A DNA stretch of 64,000 nt from Atherinomorus stipes (lineage: Eukaryota > Chordata > Actinopteri > Atheriniformes > Atherinidae), in assembly GCA_023101725.1 (NCBI GenBank), contig JALJCO010008621.1, forward strand, positions 2,649,001 through 2,713,000. Direction: 5' to 3'. The notes beneath the pieces were generated by a model, which searched no databases, was not told where the DNA came from, and worked only from the letters and a program-made list of their open reading frames with translations. The translations under genes and the position numbers were made by a program. This document shows positions 46,866-59,289 of the stretch, in pieces (the first letter of the stretch is position 1; each line of letters starts with the position of its first letter).

Positions 46866-47892
46866 AGTAATTCCGCAGTAATTTACAGTTTTAACTTTTT
46901 GGACCAGACCCTTGTCCTTTGCGCTGCCCTTTGTGGTCTCGCTGCAGAATGACTTCCGCATTCGTCAGCACCTAACAGGATTCCCTTTCTCTCTTCAACA
47001 CTACGGCCAAATTTTCCATCCATAAATGCTAAGTAATCAAGACCAAATATTCAAGCTTTACATTTGTATTCTGTCTTCTTCTAATAATAGAAAATTAATA
47101 AAAACCGTGTCTCCACGCTGCAAATTTAATACACTTTTATCATTTGCACGTTTGTTGATGTCTGTGCAGTGATTATTTTCCTATCTGTAAAACCCCTGGC
47201 GATTATGACAAGTTAAGGACTTGTTCTTAATACCCTGTTATGTGAATATTATTTGATTGTTCTTTTATGATATAAGAGAGATTATGGTAAGCATAAAAAA
47301 AGTCTCAACAATTATCTATGTCAGATTTGTTAAAAAATTGAATAAGTAGTTACTTGTGTGTGTTTTCTTCTTATGCAAAACAAATAAAGTAGTTTGCAAA
47401 ATGTGGAAGGGCTTTCTCAATTATCAAACAAGCGGAGAACCTGCAGCATTACTACTGTATATCAGCAGACACATCTAGTTTTAAGGGGCTGGAGCAGTTT
47501 TGCCATGAAGAATCATTAAAAATCACCAGATGTGCCAACCTGATAGAGACATAACCCAAAGACACTTGTAGCTGAAATAGCTGCAAAATGTGACTACAAA
47601 GTACTGACTATCATTTTTATTTCTTGTTTTAAAAAATTATTGTCAAGCATGCAAGCATCATTTTTTTCATTCTTTTGTTTGTCTAGATTTTCTTTTTAGG
47701 TTTTTTTTAAGACGGGAAAATCTTTAATACAATACTTAAAGATTTCAAAGTGAGGTACATTATCTGCATGAAAAATGGAGCTGTGGTGGTCAAATAGTGG
47801 AAGTCATTGAACTGAGGGCCAAAAATTGATGCTATCCAGTATAACACAACTGAACTGAACAAATTGAGAGCAAAAAACAGTAGTTAAAAATT

Positions 47893-47923
47893 AAATAATA
47901 GGCTATAAGATAGCCTATTATTT
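47893..47923. repeat. Perfect short hairpin (14-bp arms, 3-nt loop)
   Basis: AAATAATAGGCTAT, then AAG, then the exact reverse complement. It resembles a solo terminal palindrome rather than a gene feature. Confidence 0.85.
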
Positions 47924-50900
47924 GTCACATACACGATTATACACAGTAAAATGTGCAGTCCAACCTATTAAATAATCCTCTGAAAAGCATTTAGTGTTTT
48001 CTCTTCTTTGGATATGGCTTAATATTAAACATTCATTATGTGTGTCAGATACTGAAGTATGACACTTTAAATCTTTTTTGTTGTAGTTGTGATCCTAGCA
48101 CACTGCTGATGACCCGAAAAACCTTGAAAGACATTTGAATAAAATGTTTACTGTTTGCTATCAAAGGAGAGAATGAGAAGCCTGATGGAAAAACTGGAGC
48201 AAACAGCAGTTTTGGAATTAGTCAAAAATGTCACGAAGACCAGCAAGCATGTGCACACACACACACAGCAGTTCACTTTTAGCCGAACTTGACTTTTAGC
48301 TTAACCATAAAGTCACATTTTGGCCTTAACCTTAACCAGGACCACAGAAATTACACTATGCATCAAAAGGAGCAGGTTAAAGGCAACTTGTCTGACAAGA
48401 TCAGCTATAGTTTTCAGAAAATAGCCTAAAGAAGTAACAAAATGAATACACACACCAACCCAAAATCAAAACAGCCAAATAAAGGCTAACACCAGAAAGA
48501 ATAAGGCTGATGTGGATTAATGTCATCTGCTTTTGGAAACTAAATTTAGGACAATTTTCCAGCACGACAGGCTGTTATTGCTATTTGTTGCTGCTTAAAA
48601 CAACAATAACAATAAAAAAAACAACCAAAAAGTAAAACAAGCAAACAACAACCAAAAAGATGAACATAAAAAGCTATTTCCTGCGTGTGAAAATGCCCTT
48701 TCATAGCATCATTTTTTTTTATGACTGTCATAAAAAAAGATTATTCATCATTAGCCACTGTGCAGAATGCAAGTGTGCATGTCCATGCAAAATGTGTCCT
48801 AATATTTGCTTTCAGGGACAAGAAGACTTTAAACTTCGCTATGATGCTTAATGAGTATCAGGGAACAATCAAACTTTTGGAAAGAAATCCTTTTCATGTT
48901 CTGGCAGGTTGTCCAGCACTGAAAGAGCTGGAAAGTTTAAATGTCAGAGATCACAGCTGTCACAGTTAAAAATTTGGCTAAATTTATTCAGTTTTCCAAG
49001 AAAGCCTTGGAAGCGGAAGTACAAACACATATGATTTCCCAGAATTAAACAAAAAAAAGTAAAAATAAGGGGGAAGAATAGACAAACAAACAAATAAATG
49101 AGCAGGTGTGCTGTAATCTTCCTGATATCCCCCAAAATCAGTGTTAAGTCTTTCATTTTTCCAAGCTGGCAAAAATGTTTGTACATCTTCCGTGTGTAAT
49201 TGTTGCTCTTTCCATATTTTTTTCTAAACTGTCCTGCCCAGTTTAATTTGTATTTCCTTGTTTTCATTTATGTGATTTTTTATGTGTGTGGGTTGTTTAA
49301 ATGAGATTATTTTGACTTTATTTTGCACATAGTTTATCATTATTAATGGCAAAAGGCAGAATCACAAAGCATAAAGAAAGTCATTGTGTAAACAACTTAT
49401 CATTGCATATCATGATAAAGCCTTTAGATAATGTGATGTGAATGATCATCAGAGGTTCCTCAGTAACTTTCGAGATGTATTTATTCATTTATTCATTATT
49501 TTTTGTTTACTTATTTATGTATTGTAAATGTATCAAACTTTATGTAAACTGACCTGTTAACTGTGATATTGACATCATGAACCAGGGAACCATTACTGGT
49601 CTTTGGTCGCCCCCTTCTGGTTAATCCAAGTATATTCAGCAGATCGGTTCATAGTGTGAACAGTAGGTGGCGCCATTTCACAGTTTCTTCCACTCAGTTG
49701 AGTCGGTGAAACGAACGTGAGGTCTGCTGAGACCAGCAGATTGTTGAGGACAGGTTTGGAAATTAATCAACAGAATGTTGGTTTGCCAAATTTAGATTCT
49801 TTGGTGGCCAATTGGTAGAAAAATAACAGGAATCTAAAGATACATAGACTATAAGATAATGAATATTTACTGCCATTTATTTAACTGAATAAAATGTTGA
49901 GGTTTCTTAATCTGACACTTTATTTACTGGTATTTTCCTATTTTTCTCTCATTAGCCATTATTTTTGGTAGTTCTGTTACAGTCTTTTGAAATATTAACT
50001 AAATGTAAAACAATACTACAATAAAAATGGCAAAATAAAATAAAATTAACTGAATCAAATAAATTATCTTTTATTTATTACTATTACAATTTTTTGCCAG
50101 TAAAGTAAAAAAAAAAAATCCTTAGTGTAAATTCAAGTTTCATAGACGGGATGCAAAAAAAATCTTCCTTGTTTTCTCTGTTTTCCATGTAACAGACACA
50201 ACTTCAAAACACAACAGGCACAGAAACACTTTGTGTGCTTGATATAATCTGTTGCCAATATTTAAACCATTTTTAAAAGAATTGTTAAGATCAAGTAATA
50301 TTTGCTTTTGGCACCTTTTTCCAACAATTGTACTTTGAGTGTTTAACATACTGCACAATATAAAAGCAAGGAGAACTGTTCAAAGAAAACACACAAATAG
50401 CTTTTTAACAAAGCAATTAACAGTATTTTGGTTCACAATAGACTTTTAAAAAATATCAACCATAATTTTGTGGTAGAAAATGAAGCGCTGACCATTAGAC
50501 GACCTATAATGGTACCACATAAGCTTGTCTGTGGTTGGACTGTGATGTCTGCCTGCTGTCGAGATAAGGTTGGAGCAGACACACAAACACACACTTGCAC
50601 ACATCTCAAACTCCAACTCTGTTTACATGTGTAGCAAGTCATGTGTGCAGTGTATCTGTGATGTAAGAATTAATTGATGAAGCTGGAAGGCTAGAAAGCA
50701 AAAAGGATCACAAACAAAGTCTTTCTCACATTTCCAAACCGGACTGTGAGCAAATGCTGAATTTCATCGCCTGACATAAAAATAGAAAATGTTTCCATCT
50801 GTGCTAATGAGTGTTTGTTCAGTACTCAGTTGGTTATATTACCAAATGTTTGTTTAGGCCATTCTGCAACATTACAACTGAGGACATGTTTAATAATGAA

Positions 50901-51384
50901 TGCTATTACTTACTGATAGATCTGTACAAACCACACATACGCTTGGTCAGTAGCTCTACTCACACATCCTCCTACTCCTTAACAGTAAAGGAAATGAAAT
51001 GTGAACTAACATTTACTGCTGTTTCGGCCTCTAAAATGTGAATAAACAATAATAATAAAATAATAATAAAAAAAGGATAGTTACAAAATTGTCATTGACA
51101 CTCAGTTTCTAGTCATAAGGGGATTAAATGGTCTTTGTACAGGAAAACAACATGAGTACACAACAATTAAGAATTGTTTTTATGGAATTACTGGTTTGCT
51201 TATAACAAAGCCAGTCTCTAACTTTAAATATAATTAAATTACTTAGAAATTGCATTGAGAAATTAAACACACATAACATGAAAGACTAAAATTAAGACAA
51301 AAAAGCCTCTGTAGTTGTCTATTTTAAAAAATTTGTTAAATTTTTCTTCCTTTTTTTCATTGTCAATTTGTAAATTTGTAACAT

Positions 51385-51625
51385 GGCCCTTACTGGCATC
51401 TACCACCTGCCTGCAAGCAGAACAGATTTACAGTGACTAACTTAGCATGCATGTAAGCTGAGGTACATGGAGAAAACCTACACATTTACACAGAGAGAAC
51501 ATGAAAACTCCACACAGACAGGCCCAGTTAAAATCTCTCCCCTTAGCTGAGGCTCAAACCAAGAACCTGCTCGCTGAGTGTGAGGCACCAGTGCTACCAT
51601 CACACCACCGTGCAAACAAAGTTGC
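51385..51625 (-). repeat. tRNA-like SINE-type fish repeat, 5' part
   Basis: Read on the minus strand it starts GCACGGTGGTGTGATGGTAG, includes a B-box-like GGTTTGAGCC, then GTGTGGAGTTTTCATGTTCT. This is the standard head of a repeat found across teleosts, whose tail type is seen at 230-375. It is diverged and has no coding capacity. Confidence 0.6.
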
Positions 51626-51629
51626 TTTG

Positions 51630-54600
51630 TGTAAATTAAAACACCTCAATACAGAGATATCAAACACTAAGTTTGGGGGAAAAAAAAAAAAATTATATAA
51701 ACAAATCTCTCACCAATAGGCATTAAAAACTGTAAGTTACTAAAGTTGTCCCTCGATGGACAGCTGGGTCATTTTGGTTCAGTATCATAATTCACATGTT
51801 TTATGAATAAAGTTGTCTTCAAGAGCTGCTAAATAAATATGGTCAAACCACAATATCTACTAGTAAAATAAAAAACAGAGCAAAGACACAGAATAGAAAT
51901 GAATGAGAATACTCGAACAGATCACCGTAAATAGAAATAAAAACAGTTAAAAATGTGAAAAATGTAATTATTTTAACTGATCCACTGTAAATTTGTATTT
52001 ATTTTACCGGCATGAGTTGTAACTACTGGGTCACCTTGTCTGCTCTCGTGTGCTTTGTGTCTGCTTTGATCAGGCTGTCCAGATTCATCCCGTCCTGGTA
52101 TGCTGTCATCTGTGATGTAAAAGGATTTCATGTTATTGCATTTTAACTTGTTCTCTCTAGTTTATTAAGTTTCATGCCAGTGACTTTGCATTTGGGATTT
52201 TTTACTTTACTTGATGCAAAAAACTGCACTCTACATTTATTTCAGCATTGCAAGAAAAAAAAAGTAATTTACTGTCATGAATGTGATATTGGGGGGAAAA
52301 CAACAACAACAACAACACATTGTTTTGTCTTTTTGAGCCCCAGAGCATGCTTGAACACACCAAACATGTGTGTTTGTGAAAATGGAGGGGCTTGAACAGA
52401 CAATATGCACAAACTACAGAGCATGTAGGAGTGTTTGTCCATGACCGTCTCAGCATTCCTCTGGGATAATCTTATCTTCCTCCTGGTGGACCAGTGGACC
52501 TCTGAACTGTAATTCAACACTCAGTCTGCATGTACAAACAAGTAAACATTAATGCAGTGGTGAAAATGCTAAAAACGACTGATTGACATCACAAAAAACC
52601 CCAAATTCTTTTTTTAAACTCACCTATTAGTTTAGTTGGATACACTATAACAGTAAGATAATGGACCATAGAGGGGGTAAAAGATAAAATATAGATGCCA
52701 AGTTTGCACACTTTAGAGAGAGTAGATCTGAAAGACCCAGCTAATCCCTAACTTCTCCTCTTTTTTTCAGATCAGCACTTTAGGAGATCTGCTATAACCT
52801 CTGAATCATCACAAATACAAAGAGGACTTGATTGCTTGTTGGTGCCGCTGTGCTTCAGAATTGGGCTGAAAACAACCTGCATGAACACCACATGTAAATG
52901 CACCCAAGTGGCCATTACCTGGCATGTGAAAAGAGTGAATAATAACAATGCACCTGACTGATCAAAGGCTATCAGGGGCTTTTTAACATGTAAAACATGG
53001 CCTTTAGCTGCACATGAGTTAAGACACGTGGATCGTCAATAATAAATTTGAGAGGTTGCTGCTTCTGTTCAAATAAATTACCAGAGAATTGAAAACCATC
53101 AACTCAGACATGATGTCACATATGTTATGGTTGGGAAATTTAGACTCAAAATAACAAATCATATTCAAGACTAAACGTTTATAGACAGGGATTTCCCCTG
53201 AAGTTGTCTTTAGATTTTTATCAAATGAATAGATTTGTCATTATTTTAATCCTCCAGCCTCCAGTTTTAAACAGACAAGAAGCGGAGGATTGTCATACCA
53301 GTTCCTTCCACGTCAAATCCTGTCAGAATAAACCCAGTCAAGGAAATTTCTCTGATTTTGTGCAGCTACCTCTGGAGCTAGTAAAAGTTGGAAATGACTT
53401 CCTTCATATGCATCTCTAATTTTGCATGAATGTCAACATTCCCAATCTTTTTTTTTTTGTTCCAAACATCTACAGTTCCTGGATTAAAAAAAAAAAAAAA
53501 AAAAACTTCAGTAATTTCACAACATGAAATAAATAAAAAGAGAAAGAAATCTGGACACTAAATACACCCATGGCTTCAGAAAAGAGAGAAATAGACTTAC
53601 AGTCACCAGCAAGCTCAAAATGCTCTAAAGTTGTTTGCAATGTGCTGTGGTCACAATTTGGCTCCTGTTTAGTGGTTTAGTGTTAGTGGTTCCTTTGACA
53701 TGACCTAATCATAAAGAGAACCGTGTACTACAGTATATGGGTGAAGTCTGGTTAAATGAAAACCCTTTATGACAGCTCAGATCAATGATTCAACCAATTT
53801 AGATACAGAATTTAAATACACATAAATCCCCCAAACAAACTGATTACGCTTGATTGCCCAAACTAAATAAATCAAAACAGGACACAATTTAGAGATTAAG
53901 ACCCAAGTGAAGAGTTAACAGTGCAGGGTTAGGAATCCTGCAGGTTTTACGAGGTATTTACATCATTTGGATACAGTCTGAAGTGTAAAAGTGTCTCAGG
54001 ATTTCCTGAAGAGGTGGGAAACTGGGACTGAGCTCAGCATGACTGGGATAGATGGAGAAAGAAGATGGAGGATTAAATCAGATGCTCATCTCAACGCATT
54101 ACAGGTGAAAATGAGGAGTTGGAAACAAATAACCAGACAGGTAGACATTTTGACTAATTTTCAGAAAACTGATGGTGTTTTATGTTATTTATGGTTTCTG
54201 AGTCAGTGAATCTTGGAAACAAAATCTGATGCAGAAGCGAACCCCAGAGGACTCCCAGTCACTGAAGCTGAAAATCACTGCAGGTGCATTTCATCCGATT
54301 TCCTTTCAAACCTCAGCAGCAGTTTTCAGATGATTTGACAGCTGTGTCGCCTGGAAAGATCAAAGTATGAATGAAGCAGCTACGACTTGCGTCATGATGT
54401 GCTCAAATCCTGAAAAATGTGTTTTTAATGCTGTGCTTGCATTGTACCCTGAAAAATATTTCAGACTGCAATATCACTCCAGTAACAAAATTCAGGAGAA
54501 TGGTACCATCGGCTACTCTGCTGATCTCTTCATCAACAAGCTGGAGGAAGTCAGTGAGAAAAAAGATGGCTGTAAATGAAGACGAGGCTCCCATGGAGTG

Positions 54601-54820
54601 TAGTGGCCTGACCAGCACTGGACACAAGGAGGCTTCAGTGGAAGTTTCCATTCGCCTATGGCCGTTGATGCTGCATCAACTCTTTCAGTGAGGTCTGGAG
54701 GTCAGGAACATCCCGTTTGTATTGGAAAGTATTTTTCTTCTTTACCTGAAGCAAATCTATTCATTTTCCCTCAATGAATGTTAGCTCTTTTATATATAAA
54801 TCTGTAAAAGGTCGTTGGGC
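51630..54820. other. Intergenic, simple repeats only
   Basis: Holds an (AAC)n run at 52302-52318 and a 20-base A run near 53486-53505. No gene recognised on either strand. Confidence 0.4.
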
Positions 54821-54829
54821 TGGAGCAGT

Positions 54830-55000
54830 GGTAGGCAAGTTCAGTCGTCAAGAGCTGCAGACCTGCAAGTTTGAGATGTTTCCCTGTTTCAATGCCTAAT
54901 TTAAATCAATGAGTCACTGAGCAGAACTTGATACACTGTTAGATCCATTTAATTCATACCAGGTGTGTTAGAGCAGGAAAACATCTAAAACCTTTTTTAC
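54830..55000. mobile_element. Decayed copy of the CTGCAGG foldback family
   Basis: Elements GTCAAGAGCTGCAGACCTGC, AATCAATGAGTCACTGAGCAG, CCAGGTGTGTTAGAGCAG and AAACATCTAAAACC match the order of the 20017-20184 element. The inverted pairing is only partial, so the copy is old. Confidence 0.45.
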
Positions 55001-55004
55001 TCCC

Positions 55005-56790
55005 TAAAATCCACAGAAAGGTTAAAATGAAGACTGAATGACCAAAGATTCATACATCATTCTGATTTGTTTGTCAATACCAGTTTGTGTTTACCAGTTA
55101 CACAGCATCCCTAAGTGGCAGTATTTTGGGGCATTTTGAGGCCCGTTCAGTGGACAATGTGGGCAACAATGCCTGGTTACCAGAGGCCACAGAGAACATT
55201 TGTTCCCTGCAGAAAATCCTTCATGTCTTGATGTCCTTCCTCAGTGTGTCATGGGGTTACTCCAACCTGTTGTAACACAAATTGTCTGCCCTACAGAGAA
55301 ACTGCTCTCCCCTAAAGAGCAAATTCAACAGTATGTAATCAGGTGTTTTCACCCTTACAGACCATGTTGAGACCTAGAGGGGTAAGGTGGACGTTTCGTG
55401 TTGTCATTATTTCTACAGTTTGTGTGGTAATATGAAGAGAAAGAAACACACGCGGATAGCATAGCACCTTCTCTCATGCCAAAATTGGTTTAAACTTAAA
55501 GTCAGAATCATCTTCAGCAGCAGAGGCAGTTAGATTACTTTCACGTGTGTCTTTGCTATTTGCTTTTTGTTTTTACTGCTGTCTTGCCCTCGTGACCCTC
55601 AGTCTACGTGGCGTCAGCGCCAACAAGCCCTCTAACGATGTGTGAACTTTTGGGCATGCCGTGACAATGGCGCCAGACAGGTGCATATCACCCACCAGCA
55701 TTCACACTGATGAGCATCTGACTAAATGCGAAACAGGACCACTGCAGACTGAGACATCCCTGTCTGGTGGCTGGCACCTGATTTTCGCCAACAGGGTCTG
55801 TGCACCGTCATAATCAATTTAGCAGGTAAAAAACAAAAAAGTATACAGTTTTTTCTGGTGCAAGGCTAAACATTGTGCTTGCGGAATAGTAGGCTAACTA
55901 ATTTGCCGATTAAGTTATTTAAAAATCAGTATTCAAAATAACGGTTGATTTTGGATGGCGCAACAAAGTTTCACGTTTTTAACGATCAGACTAAAGGACA
56001 TGACATTATGTCACGCTCATTTCCTCTCGGGGGAGCAACATTTCATGAAGCCTAAAGGCTTTTACATCACCATTGTTCCTGTCGGCTCATCTAATTTGCC
56101 CATATTTCAAGCTGCGAGCAAGGTGGAGAACAGTGCCACTTTTATTCAGACTGACTTCTTCCCCGCAGAGAGGAGAGATGCGATCAGGATAAAATGAGAA
56201 TTTTGTTCTCAAGGGGCAGAACAAGTCATTTGTCTCCTCACAAAAACTTGGATACTCACATCAGGGTGTACTATTAAAGCCTGACCAGAAGACTCACGAT
56301 CAGGCATAAATTATTAGCCTACTCAGTCCGAGAAAAATGCTCTTGAAACAACAGAATGCTGTTTGTGAGATATTTATCTGACTAAATTAATGCTTGTTCA
56401 AATCTCTGCTTTTGATGTACTCTGCCATTTACAATTATTATTTAAAGTGACTGGATTACGGTCACACATCACCTATCGGAACTCATTCGCAGCATGAGCC
56501 GACTCCCCGGGCCCGACTTACAGAGGAACTTTTGTAAATGGTGTCACAGTTTAATGAAGTTAAGCCCATGCAATTAAACTGTTGAGGGTATTTTTGGTGT
56601 GGATGTTACATATTTATTGTGGCTGCTACATTATTTATTTAAACCCACTTCATGCAAAACTTAAAAAAATACGGTGAAATGAGTGGAGTTGGGTTTTGGT
56701 GTTTGAATTCAAGAGTAAGCTGTGGTTGTAGAAAAGAGCCAGATAAGAGCCGTGAAATGCGCAATTAGATCTGCGCTTTGCAGCAGCTTT
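55005..56790. other. Intergenic, upstream of the Snail gene
   Basis: No coding region supported. It may hold enhancers for the downstream gene, but I see no specific site that I can defend. Confidence 0.3.
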
Positions 56791-56794
56791 TGGC

Positions 56795-57078
56795 ACATTT
56801 GGCACCTGTGGTGAGAGGAGATGGTGGCGCCTTGAAGCGCGGGGTGTGTCTTCAGGCGGAGATCTGCCCACCCACCCCGCTGCTTCTCCCCGCTATATGA
56901 GGAGACAACTTTAACAAGATCATTCAATAACGTAGGCTGTTTTCCTGCGTTTTTTTTTATGTGTCTCGCGCTCATCCGACGAGAGCCTGCAGTTGTCTCA
57001 GACGCTTTTGGATCAGAGTGCACTCGGTCTTGGAAATAAGTTGTTTCTTTTGTTTAGCTGGAGAAACTTGAACTCATC
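56795..57078 (+). promoter_or_regulatory. Snail-family gene promoter and 5'UTR
   Basis: A TATA-like CTATATGA lies at about 56892-56899, roughly 185 bases before the ATG, in a GC-rich stretch. CACCTG, the E-box bound by Snail proteins themselves, occurs at about 56802-56807. Snail genes in other vertebrates can regulate themselves through such boxes; use of this one is inferred. Confidence 0.5.
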
Positions 57079-58541
57079 ATGCCGAGATCATTTCTTGTCA
57101 AGAAGTATTATTCCAACAAGAAACCTCATTACAGGGAGAATCAGCTGGAGAGCCAAACTGGTAAGCTTGTATTTTCATTCAGATTCTGATATATCGGTGA
57201 TTTCATTTTATGTGCAGAATGATAGGCAAGATTGCTTTATCAAATTACCTGAAGACACGGCCCAGATCCATGTGACAGACACTTTCCTTTTAAGTTGCTT
57301 CCAGGCATATAAAATGTGTGTTTAGTCGTCTGGAAAATGTGTTGATGAGAAAGTTTGATGGCCAGGCTTGTGATTCAATACAGGCTGTAACGTGATACCA
57401 AGAATGAAAACAAGTTTACTTCTTTATTAGATTATCTGCTCATTTGATTGAAAAGCCACCTGACTTCATTTCCTCTGTATTGCCAGCTTTTGTCCCTGAG
57501 AGCTTTCCACGGGCTGAACTTCCAACACAGAACAACAGCTCTGCGCTGTCCTGCCATCCCACCGCCCCATTCCTCACCAGCATTGACACTCTGCCTGCAC
57601 CGCTGTCCCCTGTAACACCAGTGTTACTGCCTCCTTCACCACTGGGCCCCCTGGACCTCAGCAGCTCTCCCTCAAGCAGCAGTGGTGAGGAAGAGGAGGA
57701 TGGAGGGCGTACCTCAGATCCCCCCAGCCCGGATGTAATCCAGCACATCTACCACTGTCTGCACTGCAGTAAGCGTTTCACAAACCTCTCAGCTCTGTCC
57801 CACCATCAGCTGTCCCACCACCAGCTTTCCCCTCATGCCCCAGCGCAGCAGACACCGTCCCTGCCCACAGAGGTCTCTGCACGCCCAGCCTTCCACTGTA
57901 AACACTGCACCAAGGAGTACACCAGCTTAGGAGCCCTGAAGATGCACATTCGTTCACACACTTTGCCATGTGTGTGCCCCACCTGCGGCAAGGCTTTCTC
58001 CAGGCCGTGGCTCCTCAGAGGGCACATTCGCACACACACAGGTAAATCTTAACAGTCTTATGTCAGACTATTGATTTCCACACTGTTGGCTCGTTAATGT
58101 AACAGCTGGTTGCACCTTGTGCTCATTGATATTCACTGATGTGAGAGCAAATGTTATTGCTTAGCAGGGCACAATCTAATCTCAGCCTCACAGTTGGTCT
58201 GCATGAAAAAAGACAGCCTGCAAGTTCGGGTGTTCCTGCTCTTTTGTTGCTTATCTGTAGATCATTTGAAAAACAATGACCAGAAGAAAAACCTTTTGGC
58301 CTCTTTATATGTTAAGTGGTTTGCTGGTGTTGACTTTTTTTTTTCTTCTTCTCAACAAGGTGAACGGCCCTTTGCTTGTCAGCACTGTAACCGGGCCTTT
58401 GCTGATCGCTCTAACCTGCGAGCCCACCTGCAGACCCACTCTGAGGTGAAGAAGTACCAGTGTGGCTCATGCTCACGGACCTTCAGTCGCATGTCCCTGC
58501 TTCACAAACACGTTGCCTCGGGATGCTGTCCTGCCTCATAG
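57079..58541 (+). CDS. snai1: Snail-family zinc-finger repressor, best match SNAI1
   Basis: Snail proteins bind CAGGTG E-boxes and recruit corepressors through the N-terminal SNAG domain. They drive mesoderm formation, neural crest emigration and loss of E-cadherin. Exons: 57079-57160, 57487-58041 and 58360-58541, 819 nt or 272 aa, with clean GT-AG junctions in phase 1 at both introns. Residues 1-9 are the SNAG motif [10 protein letters not shown] Ser/Pro-rich region with an acidic patch ([10 protein letters not shown]) and SDPPSP follows. Five C2H2 fingers start near residues 118, 165, 191, 219 and 246. Fingers 2-5 carry the family core ([55 protein letters not shown]). [10 protein letters not shown] followed by TCGKAF favours SNAI1 over SNAI2 or SNAI3. 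Against this, the tail SGCCPAS resembles SNAI2/3 and a first finger is kept that mammalian SNAI1 lacks. Which teleost snai1 copy it is cannot be said. Confidence 0.88.
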
Positions 58542-59285
58542 ACTCACATTCCCTGGACTCCTGCTTGTGATCCAGTTGAAGCTGCTTGTTCGTTCTACTC
58601 CTTCTGATAAGAGCCGACACACACAGGACTTTTGGGAGATGATGACACCAAATTCACAGAATGCAGCTCTCTTTTTTTTCTGAAGTAACCTTTTTAAGTG
58701 CCTTAACTTCATAATTCAGTTTGTTGAAATTATGGTCACATTGGTATTTTCAGCTTCTTCCTGTAAACTGTGTGTGTGTGTGTGATTTGATGGCAGCTGG
58801 ACATGCAGCTAATTCCCAGGAAACTCCCATTGGTGCCGGCCGGTCCGGGACTTTGGCCACTTTGCAGCTGCTTGGGTGTGTTTGTGTGTATGCGAGGATG
58901 TCATTCCTCACTATACTATACATACATGATGTGTGGGTGTTGAGACAGCTGTCTGTGCATGGTGCACCGTGGAGGCAGGGCGCTGAGAGACGTGTTAGCT
59001 GCGACCTCGACGACAGGTGACACACACACACACCCCCTCTAGTTGCCCCTCCTCACGCCACAGACACCCGTGTGTTCTAGGACATGAAGCATCCACTTGA
59101 GCTTGACCAAAGAACACACATTGCCTTCACTGATGTTGGTCTTTTAAGAGTCTAAATTGCATTTAGACATGTTTTTGTAAAAGATTGCATCTACTGTTTT
59201 TATGAAACATTTTGTTGAACGTGCTTTCCAAATGATGAACTGTATTTTTTTCTCCTGCCATTTGTAAATAAAAGCATTGTTAAAA
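58542..59285 (+). other. snai1: Snail-gene 3'UTR with polyadenylation signal
   Basis: AATAAA lies at 59267-59272, followed by an A-run, giving a 3'UTR of about 740 nt. It includes a short (GT)n at about 58770-58783. Confidence 0.7.
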
Positions 59286-59289
59286 AAAA

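Larger units (their letters stand above)
46600..51380. other. Gene-poor intergenic DNA
   Basis: No supported gene. It includes a 15-base C run at 46851-46865, a perfect short hairpin at 47893-47923 and A/T-rich simple sequence. Nothing else was recognised. Confidence 0.4.

Noticed and set aside
57440..57748. A minus-strand frame of 102 codons
   Set aside because: It is antisense to the Snail Ser/Pro-rich exon and shows no independent support.
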